The notes: generated by a model from the sequence alone, not told the origin. Shown: positions 24,067-32,911, counted from the first letter of the stretch. The stretch: 41,966 nt of DNA from Streptomyces sp. WM6378 (GCF_001279695.1 NZ_LGDD01000330.1:1-41966), one strand, 5' to 3'. Numbers and translations: made by a program.

Positions 24067-24442
24067 GGTTCGCTCCAGGTTTCGGTAAGGCGGGTCGGCA
24101 GGACGGCTGCCGCTTTCGGCACTCCGAGCCTACGTGGTCGACAGGCGCCCTGCTCCGCAACTCTTTCGAGTGATGCGGTGCGCGTTCCTATACCTGATCA
24201 AGGGACACTTCCGGGCGGAAATACCTGGATATCGCCCGCCGGGCCCACCATTCGGCGGTAGGAATGGCGGTCGGGTGCGTCACCACGCGTCAATGCGCAC
24301 GCGCGCACCGCGGACGGCCGCACTGCGGCACGGCCTTTACTACGTCCAGTACACGTCCAGTACGTCCAGATACACATCCAGGTGCCCGTACGTCACTCTA
24401 TGTCACAGAGGGTCACAGCAGCAGTGCGGAGGGAGCGGCCGG
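24067..24442. other. Divergent intergenic region between ybaB and the SLATT-like gene
   Basis: 376 bp without a supportable gene. It must carry the leftward ybaB-recR promoter and the rightward promoter of the SLATT-like gene. At 24341-24381 it holds four imperfect copies of a TACGTCCAG unit at 9-12 bp spacing, close to one helical turn. TGTCACAGAGGGTCACAG around 24400-24418 contains a short direct repeat of GTCACAG. Confidence 0.5.
24341..24381. repeat. Four TACGTCCAG-type short tandem repeats
   Basis: TACGTCCAG, TACACGTCCAG, TACGTCCAG and ATACACATCCAG follow one another without gaps. The near-helical period and the position ~60-100 bp before the start of a gene suggest a cluster of protein-binding sites, which is inference. 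Confidence 0.6.
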
Positions 24443-25183
24443 GTGAGCCAGCCGGACATGCAGCCCGAGGGGCCCCCGGGCCAGGCCCGGCGGGACGAGG
24501 GCGCGCAGACGGGCGATCTGACCGGGCGGCCGTTCCCGCTCGGCGACTGGGGCGAGCCGGCCGAACGTCTCGACACGCTGTACCGCTGGGTCGAGGACGG
24601 CGCCCTGCGCACCGCGGACTGGTACCTCGCCGACCGGCTCTGGAAGCGCCGCGGTGCCCGCGCCCTGCGCTGCGGCACGGCGAGCGGCGCGATCGCGGGG
24701 GCCGTGCTTCCGCTCGTCGACCTGACCGGCACCCTGGAGGGCGCCGCGGGCTGGGGCTATCTGTGTCTGCTGCTCGGCGCCGCCTGCATGGCCTGCGACC
24801 GCTACTTCGGGCTCACCTCGGGCTGGATGAGGGACGTCGCCACCGCCCAGGCCGTACAGCGCAGGCTCCAGGCCCTCCAGTTCGACTGGGCGTCGGAGAG
24901 CGTGCGCGAGGTGCTCGGGCCCACCGAGGGCACCGCGAGCGAGGCGGCCGAGCGGTGCCTGGCGGTGCTGCGCAGGTTCACCGAGGACGTCACCGAGCTG
25001 GTCCGTTCGGAGACGGCGGACTGGATGGTGGAGTTCCGCTCGGGACCCGCGCCGCTCGTCATGCAGACCCTGAGCGCGGCCGCCCCGCGCACGGACGGCG
25101 CCCCCGGTCCCGGCCGCTTCCCGCTCCCTCCGGCCACCCGCCCGAACATGCCGCGCCAGCGGCCGCCGGAGGGGCCGCGCTGA
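24443..25183 (+). CDS. SLATT-like two-TM membrane protein
   Basis: A 246-residue protein. A hydrophilic N-terminus leads to the helix TLYRWVEDGALRTADWYLAD and a basic RLWKRRGARALR. Two TM helices follow at about residues 78-95 and 101-118 (YLCLLLGAACMACDRYFGL), then an amphipathic helix with TAQAVQRRLQALQFDWAS. This order matches SLATT (SMODS/SLOG-associating two-TM effector) domains, which in many bacteria act as membrane effectors in nucleotide-signalling defence systems. No nucleotidyltransferase or SLOG gene is adjacent here, so a housekeeping role is equally possible. GTG 24443 has a good GGAGGGAG upstream. The Pro/Arg-rich tail has no domain. Confidence 0.7.
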   Translation: MSQPDMQPEGPPGQARRDEGAQTGDLTGRPFPLGDWGEPAERLDTLYRWVEDGALRTADWYLADRLWKRRGARALRCGTASGAIAGAVLPLVDLTGTLEGAAGWGYLCLLLGAACMACDRYFGLTSGWMRDVATAQAVQRRLQALQFDWASESVREVLGPTEGTASEAAERCLAVLRRFTEDVTELVRSETADWMVEFRSGPAPLVMQTLSAAAPRTDGAPGPGRFPLPPATRPNMPRQRPPEGPR

Positions 25184-25240
25184 ACGTCGGGGCGCCGGGG
25201 GCGGGGTCTGGGCCCCTCGGCCGAAAGGCGGTCGTCCTGC

Positions 25241-25951
25241 TCAGCTGAAGATGATCATCGAGCCCTGGGCGAGGCTGCGGGTCGCCGCCGCGTGCAGCCC
25301 GAGCCACACGTGCCGCTCGCGCGCGAAGGGGCTCTCGTCGTACGGGATCGGTCCGGCCGGCTCTTCCAGTGAGGTGGGCCGGTCCGGCGGGGCGGGTGCG
25401 GTCGGCGGGTTGGCCGGATCTATTCCGATCGCGGGCCCCACGAACTCCAGCTCCCGCAGCAGCCCCTGAGCGGAACCGAGCGGTCCGCCGCCCGCGAGGA
25501 GCTCCTCGTTGGACAGCGGGATCGCGAAGTCGACCGGGACGTAGGCACCCGCGTGGTCGTAGTGCCACACCAGGTGCGACTGCTGGGCGGTCGCCTCGAA
25601 CATCTCCAGGAGCTGCTCGTAGTCGCCGCCGAGCTCGTCGACGGGCGTGACCGCGAGGCCGCACAGCTGGAGGAGGTAGGCCCGGCGCAGGAAGTGCAGC
25701 GCGTCGTAGTCGAACCCCGCGACAGGTGCCACGTCACCGGAAAGGCCCGGCATGTACGCGAAGACCGGTACGGGCGGGAGCCCGGCGTCGCCGAGCGCCT
25801 TGTCGTACGAGGCGATCTCCTCCGCGAACGGGTTGTCGGGGCTGTGGCACAGCACATCGACGAGGGGGACCAGCCACAGGTCACAGGCCAAGACGGGCTC
25901 GCTCTCAACTCGTTTCGCGCGATGGTCGGGACAGCGTAGTGCGCCGGGCAC
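25241..25951 (-). CDS. Conserved hypothetical protein
   Basis: I do not recognise a named family. The 236-residue frame has a soluble, acidic, compact-looking core (ACDLWLVPLVDVLCHSPDNP, GFDYDALHFLRRAYLLQLCG, SHLVWHYDHAGAYVPVDFAI), no signal or TM segment, and a Pro-rich stretch near residue 190. The longest frame begins at GTG 25951 without a Shine-Dalgarno; the first ~18 residues look unlike protein, so the true start may be a little downstream. It faces the SLATT-like gene convergently. Confidence 0.6.
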   Translation of the reverse strand: MPGALRCPDHRAKRVESEPVLACDLWLVPLVDVLCHSPDNPFAEEIASYDKALGDAGLPPVPVFAYMPGLSGDVAPVAGFDYDALHFLRRAYLLQLCGLAVTPVDELGGDYEQLLEMFEATAQQSHLVWHYDHAGAYVPVDFAIPLSNEELLAGGGPLGSAQGLLRELEFVGPAIGIDPANPPTAPAPPDRPTSLEEPAGPIPYDESPFARERHVWLGLHAAATRSLAQGSMIIFS

Positions 25952-26083
25952 GCCGCGCGAAGAGTGCCCGTCAACTCCTGATGCGGGGTGACCGGATCCC
26001 CCCGCGCCCCGGTCGGGAGGGTTTACCCACCAACTCGTCCGTTACTCGGATGCGCAGACCCGAGAGCGCGCCCCGGACGCGGA

Positions 26084-26108
26084 ACGTGTCACCGGACCGA
26101 TGACACGT
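26084..26108. terminator. Inverted repeat overlapping the stop of the glycosyltransferase gene
   Basis: ACGTGTCA (26084-26091) and TGACACGT (26101-26108) pair perfectly around nine bases. The left arm includes the stop codon (26089-26091). Because it lies at the very 3' end of a leftward gene it may be a terminator or mRNA-stabilising stem. It could equally be an operator-like palindrome. Confidence 0.45.
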
Positions 26109-28512
26109 CCCAGATCCACACCCCGCCCACCTTCGTGCCCTCGCGGCCGAGCAGCCGGGTCACCGTCTCGTACAGCTCGGGCGCCTGCGGCTGGGGGGCG
26201 AGGACCAGGACGCCCGCGTGCCAGTACGCGAGGTCCGCGCGGGCCTGGTTCTGCCAGTCCGTGCCGATGTCCGGGATGGGCTTGCCGGCGCGGATGTCGC
26301 CGAACAGGTTCGACGTCCAGCGCGGGGAGGCCCCGTAGATGCCGATGCGGTCCGGGCCCCAGGGGCCGTTGAAGTAGCCGCCGGGCACGGAGAAGCCGAG
26401 GCCCGTCGACGACTGCCAGTGCAGGGCCTCCGCCGAGCCGGGATCGGGCAGCGGCACCGGGACCAGGGACTCCCCCGGCTTCACGTACTTCTTCCACATG
26501 CCCGACGCGATGAACTCGGGCACCTCGGGGCGCGCGTTGGTCGGGAACGACGTCGGGACGATCGGGAGCAGGGCCAGCGCGATCGCCGTGAAGCCGGCCG
26601 CCCGCGTCGCCCGGACCCGGCTGAGCGCGAGGCGTCCCGCGCCGAGCGCAACCAGCGCGCCGAGCACCGGCGCGCAGATCATCGCGACCCGGCCCTCGAT
26701 CACCGACTCGAAGAGCGGCTTGTGCGCGAGCAGCTTCCAGGGGCCCGGCAGGACCACGTCCGTGTACGGGATGCGGATCTTCTGGCCGAGCGAGAGGACC
26801 GCGGCCGCCACACCCGTGAACGCCAGCGCCTTGACCTCGGGCCGCCGCCACAGCCGTACGACGAGCGCGAAGGCGAGGGCCACCAGCGGCCAGCCGTAGA
26901 ACGCGTTCTGCTCGGTGCGGTTGAGGGCCAGCTTGTCGGCGGTGGCGTCGTCGCCCATCAGCGAGCGCCCCGCGAACTCGATCAGCGCGAGCGGCGAATT
27001 GCCCGCGCTGTCGCCGTGCAGCACGCTGTGATAGCTCTGCGCCCCGGCGAACTGCCGGTAGAGCGGGTAGGCGATGAGCACCAGGCAGACCCCGAGCGCG
27101 TACCCGAGCCCCTTGGCCAGCGGCCGCACGGCCGCACGCGCGACATCGCGGCGGGCCAGCGCGTACGACAGCGCGAACAGGGCCATGCCCAGCGAGGCGA
27201 GCAGCAGCACCTCCTCGCCGAGGAAGATCTGGTACGCCGTGAACAGGCCCAGGATCAGCCCGTCGCGGCGCACGTCCCGGCCCTCGCACAGGCGCAGCGC
27301 ACGGTCGATGATCAGCGGGATCATGAACAGGACGCAGAAGTTCGGGTGCGCGTTGGCGTGCGAGATCATCGGCGGCGCGAAGGCCGCGAGCGCCCCGCCG
27401 AGCCCGGCCGCCCACCGGTTCTCGGTCACCCGGCGCGCGAAGAGCCAGTACCAGGCGTACGCGGTCGCGGATATCCCCAGGGTGAGGATGAGCGCCCAGG
27501 TGACGGTCGGCCCGAAGGCGAGCGTGATCGGGGTGAACGGCACGGACAGGCCCAGCATCGGGGTGTTGCCCATGAGGTTCACGCCGTCCGGGAAGTTCTG
27601 GACGGTGGTGAACAGCGGGTCGCGCAGGTGGGTCACGTTGTCCGCGGTGACCGAGAAGAACCACTCCCACTGGTTCTGGTCCTGCATCGAGTCGGTGAGG
27701 TAGCTCCGCCCGAGGTCGCCCCACAGGTTCTTGTAGAGCAGTACGGAGGAGAGCAGATACAGGGCGCCGAGCACCAGGTCGACGCGGCGGACCGCGCGGG
27801 CCTTGAGGCGGGCCAGCTCCCACAGCACCTTGCCGTAGTCCGCCGCCCCCACCTTCGAGCCGTCCTGGTGCGACCAGCGCACCGGCACCTCGGACACCGC
27901 CCAGCCCTTGCGGCGGAAGAACTGGAGTATCTCGACGTCGATGCCCCAGCCGTCCAGGCGCGCGTCCGAGAACGCGGCGCGGGCCTTCTCGCCGTCGAAC
28001 AGCTTGAAGCCGCACTGGGTGTCGCGGACGCCGGGGACGGCGACGGCCCTGATCAGCCGGTTGCCCATCCGGCCGAGCACCTCGCGCAGCCGGCTCTGGT
28101 GGACCTCGATGCGGGCCTCGGGGTGGGCGCGCGAGCCGATCGCGGCGGCCGTCTCGCCCTCGGTCATCGCCTTGGCGAGATGGTCCAACTCCTCTATGGG
28201 AGTGGCCAGATCGGCGTCCGTGATCAGGACACGGCGCCCGTAGGAGGCGAGCACCCCGAGCCGCAGCGCGTGGCCCTTGCCGCGGTTGCTCTCGCTGACG
28301 ACGACGTTGATGCGGGGGTCGACGGCGGCGGCCTCGCGGGCCACCCGCACGGTCTCGTCCGCGGAGCCGTCGTCGACGACTATGAGTTCCCAGCTGCAGC
28401 TGTCGCCGAGGTGGTCCCGGATCGCCTCCAGGGTGGGCGCGAGACGCTGCTCCTCGTTGTACGCGGGGACGACAACGCTCAGTTCGACCTGTCCGGCCGG
28501 GTCGGTGATCAC
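26089..28512 (-). CDS. GT2 glycosyltransferase fused to a large multi-TM membrane domain
   Basis: An 807-residue fusion. Residues ~8-235 are a family-2 glycosyltransferase of the polyprenyl-phosphate (DPM1/ALG5-like) type: LSVVVPAYNEEQRLAPTLEA, IVVDDGSADET, a metal-binding TDADLATP, DTQCGFKLF and DVEILQFFRRKGW. From ~245 to ~690 there are many TM helices with NLWGDLGRSYL, DQNQWEWFF and FPDGVNLMGN, resembling a GT-C-like or DUF6311-type region, followed by a soluble C-terminal domain. One reading is that a single protein charges a lipid-phosphate sugar and then transfers it outside; that is inference. GTG 28512 overlaps the upstream GntR-type stop (GTGA), suggesting coupling; GTG 28533 is an alternative. 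Confidence 0.82.
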   Translation of the reverse strand: MITDPAGQVELSVVVPAYNEEQRLAPTLEAIRDHLGDSCSWELIVVDDGSADETVRVAREAAAVDPRINVVVSESNRGKGHALRLGVLASYGRRVLITDADLATPIEELDHLAKAMTEGETAAAIGSRAHPEARIEVHQSRLREVLGRMGNRLIRAVAVPGVRDTQCGFKLFDGEKARAAFSDARLDGWGIDVEILQFFRRKGWAVSEVPVRWSHQDGSKVGAADYGKVLWELARLKARAVRRVDLVLGALYLLSSVLLYKNLWGDLGRSYLTDSMQDQNQWEWFFSVTADNVTHLRDPLFTTVQNFPDGVNLMGNTPMLGLSVPFTPITLAFGPTVTWALILTLGISATAYAWYWLFARRVTENRWAAGLGGALAAFAPPMISHANAHPNFCVLFMIPLIIDRALRLCEGRDVRRDGLILGLFTAYQIFLGEEVLLLASLGMALFALSYALARRDVARAAVRPLAKGLGYALGVCLVLIAYPLYRQFAGAQSYHSVLHGDSAGNSPLALIEFAGRSLMGDDATADKLALNRTEQNAFYGWPLVALAFALVVRLWRRPEVKALAFTGVAAAVLSLGQKIRIPYTDVVLPGPWKLLAHKPLFESVIEGRVAMICAPVLGALVALGAGRLALSRVRATRAAGFTAIALALLPIVPTSFPTNARPEVPEFIASGMWKKYVKPGESLVPVPLPDPGSAEALHWQSSTGLGFSVPGGYFNGPWGPDRIGIYGASPRWTSNLFGDIRAGKPIPDIGTDWQNQARADLAYWHAGVLVLAPQPQAPELYETVTRLLGREGTKVGGVWIWDVSSVR

Positions 28513-29180
28513 CGGGGCAACCGCTCCGCCCACATCAGGGATTCGTCGTTGTAGGCGGCGATCAGCAGCCGCGCCTCTTCGAAGTCGCCCCGGGCGAGCG
28601 CGGAGACGACCTCGCCGTGCCCGGTCCACAGCCAGTCGCTGAGGTCGCAGTGGCTGCGCAGGTACGGGACCGCGAACACCCAGCTCTGCATGCGCAGCCG
28701 GTGCAGGAAGTCGGAGATGTAGGTGTTGCCGGCGAGCGCGCACAGTTCCCGCCAGAACCGCAGGTCGTAGCCGACCAGGATGTTCAGGTCGCCGCCGCGC
28801 GCGGCCCGCGCGGCCTCCTCACCCCGCCTGCGTACCGAGACGAGGGCCGGTCCGTACGCCTCCAGGGAGCCGGGGACCGCGGCCCGCCGGAATATCCCGT
28901 CGACCACCAGGGCCCGCGCCTCGACGATGCCCTTGTAGTCCTCGACGGAGAAGACCCGTACGCGGAAGCCGCGGTGCTGGTCGGAGTCGAGCAGGCCCTG
29001 TGCGCAGAGGTCGACGAGCGCCTCGCGCACGGGCGTGGCGGAGACGCCGTACTGCTCGGCTATCTGCTTGACCGTGAACTCCTCGCCGGGCTGCATACGC
29101 CCCGCGAGCACTTCGTCACGGAGCGCGTCCGCGATCTGTTGTCGGAGGGTGCTGCGGGTGACCGCTCCGCTAGCGGGCAT
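28509..29180 (-). CDS. GntR-family transcriptional regulator, FCD (FadR) subgroup
   Basis: A 223-residue regulator with an N-terminal winged HTH (~12-72; LRQQIADALRDEVLAGRMQP, AEQYGVSATPVREALVDLCA) and a helical FCD effector domain (~80-215). The FCD metal-site pattern is only partly kept (GYDLRFWRELCALAGN has Trp where His is common), so the ligand may differ. ATG 29180. The stop overlaps the start of the GT2 gene, and a class-III aminotransferase lies just upstream on the same strand; either could be its target. Confidence 0.88.
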   Translation of the reverse strand: MPASGAVTRSTLRQQIADALRDEVLAGRMQPGEEFTVKQIAEQYGVSATPVREALVDLCAQGLLDSDQHRGFRVRVFSVEDYKGIVEARALVVDGIFRRAAVPGSLEAYGPALVSVRRRGEEAARAARGGDLNILVGYDLRFWRELCALAGNTYISDFLHRLRMQSWVFAVPYLRSHCDLSDWLWTGHGEVVSALARGDFEEARLLIAAYNDESLMWAERLPR

Positions 29181-29277
29181 GACTCGCTCCCCTCCTCCGG
29201 CTTCGGGCCACCCTATGGGGTGCCCGGAAACCGGACAAAGGAGAGCGGGCTTTTACCGCTGGATCGGGACAGAAGCG

Positions 29278-30639
29278 TCACACGGTGTGCTGGTCAGCCA
29301 CCGTCAGCGCCTCGTCGAGCACGGCGAGGCCTTCCTTGGCCTCCGCCTCGGTGATGTTGCAGGGCGGCACGACGTGGGTGCGGTTCATGTTGATGAACGG
29401 CCACAGACCGTTCTTCTTGCACGCGGCGCCGAACGCGGCCATCGGCGCGTTGTCCGCACCGCTCGCGTTGTACGGCACGAGCGGCTCGCGCGTCTCCTTG
29501 CTGCGGACGAGCTCCAGGGCCCAGAACACGCCCATGCCGCGCACCTCGCCGACCGAGGGGTGCCGTTCGGCGAGCTCGCGCAGGCCCGGCTCCAGGACGG
29601 TCGCTCCGATGTGGGCGGCCTGGTCGACGACGCCCTCCTCCTCCATCACGTTGATGGTGGCGACGGCCGCGGCACAGGCCAGCGGGTGCCCGGAGTAGGT
29701 GAGCCCGCCGGGGAAGGGCCGGTGCTCGAAGGTCTCGGCGATCTTCTGGCTGATGGCGACGCCACCCAGCGGCACATATCCGGAGTTGACGCCCTTGGCG
29801 AAGGTCATGAGATCCGGCACGACGTCGAAGTGCTCGGAGGCGAACCACTTGCCGGTCCGGCCGAACCCGGCCATGACCTCGTCCAGGACGAGCACGATCT
29901 TGTACTTGTCACAGATCTCGCGCACGCCGGGCAGGTAGCCGGGCGGCGGCGTCATGATGCCTGCCGTGCCGGGCACCGACTCCAGGATGATCGCGGCGAT
30001 GGTCGCCGGGCCCTCGAAGGCGATGGTCTCCTCAAGGTGCTTCAGGGCCCGCGCGCACTCCTCCGCCTCGGTGGTGGCGTGGAAGGGTGAGCGGTACAGG
30101 AACGGCGCCCAGAACCGGGTGACGCCCGCCGAGCCGCTGTCGGAGGCCCAGCGCCGCGGGTCGCCGGTGAGGTTGATCGCCGTGTTCGTACCGCCGTGGT
30201 ACGAGCGGTAGGCGCTCATCACCTTGTGGCGGCCGGTGTGCAGGCGGGCCATGCGGATGGCGTTCTCGACGGCCTCCGCACCACCATTGGTGAAGAAGAT
30301 CTTGTCGAGGTCCCCGGGGGTGCGCTCGGCGATCAGCCGGGCCGCCTCCGAGCGGGCCTCCACGGCGAACGCGGGCGCGAAGGTCGTCATCTTCGCGGCC
30401 TGCTCCTGGATCGCGGCGACGACCTTCGGGTGCTGGTACCCGATGTTGGTGAAGACGAGCCCGCTGGTGAAGTCGAGGTAGCGGTTGCCGTCGTAGTCCC
30501 AGAAGTAGGACCCCTCCGCGCCGGCCACGGCGAGCGGGTCGATCAGGCCCTGGGCGGACCAGGAGTGGAACACGTGCGCACGGTCGGCGGCCTTCACTGC
30601 CGCGCCGGCCTGAGGATCGGGGATGCCTTGAGGGGTCAT
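29278..30639 (-). CDS. Class-III (omega) aminotransferase
   Basis: A 453-residue PLP-dependent aminotransferase. The cofactor lysine is Lys282 in TFAKGVNSGYVPLGG and the PLP-pyridine Asp is Asp253 in VLDEVMAGFGRTGKW. TNGGAEAVENAIRMAR is the phosphate-binding region, and SYHGGT follows. The sequence looks closest to beta-alanine/taurine:pyruvate-type transaminases rather than ornithine or GABA enzymes, but the amino donor cannot be fixed from sequence. ATG 30639. It lies 97 bp upstream of the GntR gene on the same strand, suggesting local control. Confidence 0.9.
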   Translation of the reverse strand: MTPQGIPDPQAGAAVKAADRAHVFHSWSAQGLIDPLAVAGAEGSYFWDYDGNRYLDFTSGLVFTNIGYQHPKVVAAIQEQAAKMTTFAPAFAVEARSEAARLIAERTPGDLDKIFFTNGGAEAVENAIRMARLHTGRHKVMSAYRSYHGGTNTAINLTGDPRRWASDSGSAGVTRFWAPFLYRSPFHATTEAEECARALKHLEETIAFEGPATIAAIILESVPGTAGIMTPPPGYLPGVREICDKYKIVLVLDEVMAGFGRTGKWFASEHFDVVPDLMTFAKGVNSGYVPLGGVAISQKIAETFEHRPFPGGLTYSGHPLACAAAVATINVMEEEGVVDQAAHIGATVLEPGLRELAERHPSVGEVRGMGVFWALELVRSKETREPLVPYNASGADNAPMAAFGAACKKNGLWPFINMNRTHVVPPCNITEAEAKEGLAVLDEALTVADQHTV

Positions 30640-30730
30640 GTTTCCAGGGTAAGGACGCGCAGGTGGGAGCGGCCATGGCCATCTTGTACACCGAGACCTT
30701 CCAGGCTCGGCAAGGTGTCGGGGCTCCGCC

Positions 30731-31420
30731 TCACCCGGGCCGTTCCCCGGCCGCCGCGCGGGCGGTCACGAGCCCCGACTCGTAGGCCGCGATGACCGCC
30801 TGGGCGCGGTCCCGGACGGCGAGCTTGTCGAAGATCCTCGTGATGTGGTTCTTGACCGTGGACGGGCTCAGCTCCAGGGCGCGGGCGATCTCGGTGTTGT
30901 CGAGGCCGGTGGCCATCAGCCGCCACACCTCGACCTCGCGGGGCGTGAGCTCACCGAGTCCCGTCGGGGCGGGCCGCGGATCGCGGGGCGCGGTGACGAA
31001 GGTGGAGATCAGCCGGGTGAGCAGGCGCGGCGCGACCGCGGCCTCGCCCGCGTGCACGGTACGGATCGCCGCGCTCAGGTCCTCCGGCGAGCTGTCCTTG
31101 GGCAGGAAACCGTATGCCCCGGCGCGCAGCGCGCCCACCACGTACTCGTCCATGTCGAAGGTGCTCAGCGCGAGGACCCGGCTGCCGGGCGCGGCGGCGG
31201 CGAGCTCGGCGGTCGCCGCGACCCCGTCGAGTACGGGCATCCGGATGTCCATCACGACGACGTCGGGGCGCAGCCGGCGGGCCAGGTCGACGGCCTGCGC
31301 GCCGTTCTCGGCCTCCCCGACCACCTCGAAGGACGGGTCGGGGGACAGGATCAACGACAGGCCGCGCCGCACGAGTGGCTGGTCGTCGGCGATGAGCACC
31401 CTGATCGGAGCCTCGGTCAT
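30731..31420 (-). CDS. NarL/LuxR-type response regulator
   Basis: A 229-residue response regulator. The receiver domain (1-125) has Asp12/Asp13 and phosphoacceptor Asp58 (VVMDIRMPVLDG) with a conserved Lys in FLPKDSSPEDL. The C-terminal LuxR HTH (~160-222) reads LTPREVEVWRLMATGLDNTE and STVKNHITRIFDKL. The ATG at 31420 overlaps the stop of the kinase gene by four bases, so kinase and regulator form one unit. The divergent MMPL transporter is the obvious candidate target. Confidence 0.95.
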   Translation of the reverse strand: MTEAPIRVLIADDQPLVRRGLSLILSPDPSFEVVGEAENGAQAVDLARRLRPDVVVMDIRMPVLDGVAATAELAAAAPGSRVLALSTFDMDEYVVGALRAGAYGFLPKDSSPEDLSAAIRTVHAGEAAVAPRLLTRLISTFVTAPRDPRPAPTGLGELTPREVEVWRLMATGLDNTEIARALELSPSTVKNHITRIFDKLAVRDRAQAVIAAYESGLVTARAAAGERPG

Positions 31421-32634
31421 GGTCGTACTCCTTCTTGCTCGGCTTCTCGCTCGACCGCCGCCTCGTCCGGGGGGAGGGGCAGCTCGGCCAGCACGGCGAA
31501 CCCGCCGTCGGCCCGGGGCCCGGCGGTGAGGGTGCCGCCGTGCAGGGCGACGCGCTCGCGCATGCCGATGAGCCCGTACCCGCCGGAGCCGGAATGCGGG
31601 GGCGTCGCACCTCTGCCGTCGTCCAACACCTCGATGGTCAGGTGCTGTTGACGGTACGTCAGCCGTACGGAGGCGTGGGCGAACCCGGCGTGCTTGCGGG
31701 CGTTGGTGAGGGCCTCCTGGACGACCCGGAAGACCGTGAGACCGACGGTCGGCGGCAGCGGGCGAGGCGGCCCATGGACACTGAACTCGGCCGACAGTCC
31801 GCCAAGTTGGGCCTCGTCGACCAGGCGGTCGAGGTCGTCGGCGCCGGGCTGGGGCTGGGCCGGCGCGGATTCCGGCTCGTCTCCGGCCCGCAGTACGTCG
31901 AGGAGCTGGCGCATCTCGCCGAGCGCGAGCCGCCCGGAGGCCTCCAGGGTGACCAGGGCGTCCCGGGCCACCTCGGGGTGGGCGAGGTTGGCGCGGGCGC
32001 CGCCGGCCATGAGCTGCATGGTGGTGATGTGGTGGGCCACGATGTCGTGCAACTCCCGTGCGATGCGGCGGCGTTCGTCGGCCACGGCGCGGTCGGCGAG
32101 GAGCCGGCGATTGGCGTCCACCTCGCGCTGCCAGCGGCCGACGGCCAGGGCGGCGCCGACCACGATGAGCGGCGAGAGGATCGCGGAGAGGGCCTCCTGC
32201 CAGGGCGGAAACCGCCCACCGCTCTGGCTGAGCAGGCTCGCCGCGGCCGTCACGAAGACCGCGCCCGCCGCGACCCGGCCGCCGCGGGCCCGGGCGACCG
32301 AGTACAGGGCGACCATGAGGACGGCCCCGAAGTGGGTGGAGAGCGCCAGGGCGAGGGACGCCGCCGAGTCGAGGACGAGGACGGCGGCGAGGGTGGCGAG
32401 GGGGTGGGTGCGCCGGGCGAGCAGGGGCACGGCGGCCAGCGCGACGAGCAGGCACCCGGCGACGCTGACGCCGCGCTGCCCGCCGGGGTCGCTGACGAAG
32501 ACGTAGCTGAGGAGGTTGATGGCACAGGAGGCCCCGGCCACGAGGGCGTCGTTGCGGGTCCAGAGGGGTTGGGGGGTGTCGGGGCGCGGCAGGGCTCGGG
32601 GGCCGGCGGGCCCCACGTCTCGGCTCATGCGCAT
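31417..32634 (-). CDS. Sensor histidine kinase (HisKA_3 type)
   Basis: A 405-residue membrane kinase with several TM helices in residues ~28-165, a dimerisation/phosphoacceptor region with His196 (RRIARELHDIVAHHI), and a C-terminal ATPase domain (VVQEALTNARKHAG, EVLDDGRGA, GYGLIGMRERVALHGG). No large extracellular domain is present, so it may sense an intramembrane or envelope signal. ATG 32634 has GGGG six bases upstream. It is partnered with the overlapping response-regulator gene. Confidence 0.94.
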   Translation of the reverse strand: MRMSRDVGPAGPRALPRPDTPQPLWTRNDALVAGASCAINLLSYVFVSDPGGQRGVSVAGCLLVALAAVPLLARRTHPLATLAAVLVLDSAASLALALSTHFGAVLMVALYSVARARGGRVAAGAVFVTAAASLLSQSGGRFPPWQEALSAILSPLIVVGAALAVGRWQREVDANRRLLADRAVADERRRIARELHDIVAHHITTMQLMAGGARANLAHPEVARDALVTLEASGRLALGEMRQLLDVLRAGDEPESAPAQPQPGADDLDRLVDEAQLGGLSAEFSVHGPPRPLPPTVGLTVFRVVQEALTNARKHAGFAHASVRLTYRQQHLTIEVLDDGRGATPPHSGSGGYGLIGMRERVALHGGTLTAGPRADGGFAVLAELPLPPDEAAVEREAEQEGVRP

Positions 32635-32911
32635 GCCTGTCCCCTTCTTCTGTCCGTCCCGGCCAGCGTGTCACGGCCCTCCCCCTGTCGGCATCGGCGC
32701 CGGGTCCCGCCCCGGCCCAGGACCACGGTCCTGGTCGCCGCCCCGCAGGGGACCCAGGGCCCCCGCCCGGATCATCCGCAACCAGGACGCCGACCCGCCC
32801 CTCCCCCTGATGGGCTGGAGAGCAGCCGGGAGCACCCGGTCGACGTACTTCGTTCCTAGGGGGCGCCCGATGGGTCATGGGACACCCCTAGCCCGTCCGC
32901 CGGAGGACCTC
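32635..32911. promoter_or_regulatory. Divergent region between the two-component system and the MMPL transporter
   Basis: A perfect 7-bp inverted repeat CTAGGGG (32856-32862) and CCCCTAG (32885-32891), with arm centres 29 bp apart, lies within 60 bp of the transporter start. The spacing could place two response-regulator dimers or form an mRNA stem. The transporter Shine-Dalgarno GGAGG is at 32902-32906. Confidence 0.5.

Noticed and set aside
25981..26103. Short plus-strand frame with a TTA codon between the hypothetical gene and the GT2 gene
   Set aside because: No Shine-Dalgarno and no recognisable sequence. It overlaps the 3' end of a well-supported gene, so a bldA-controlled small protein is not supported.
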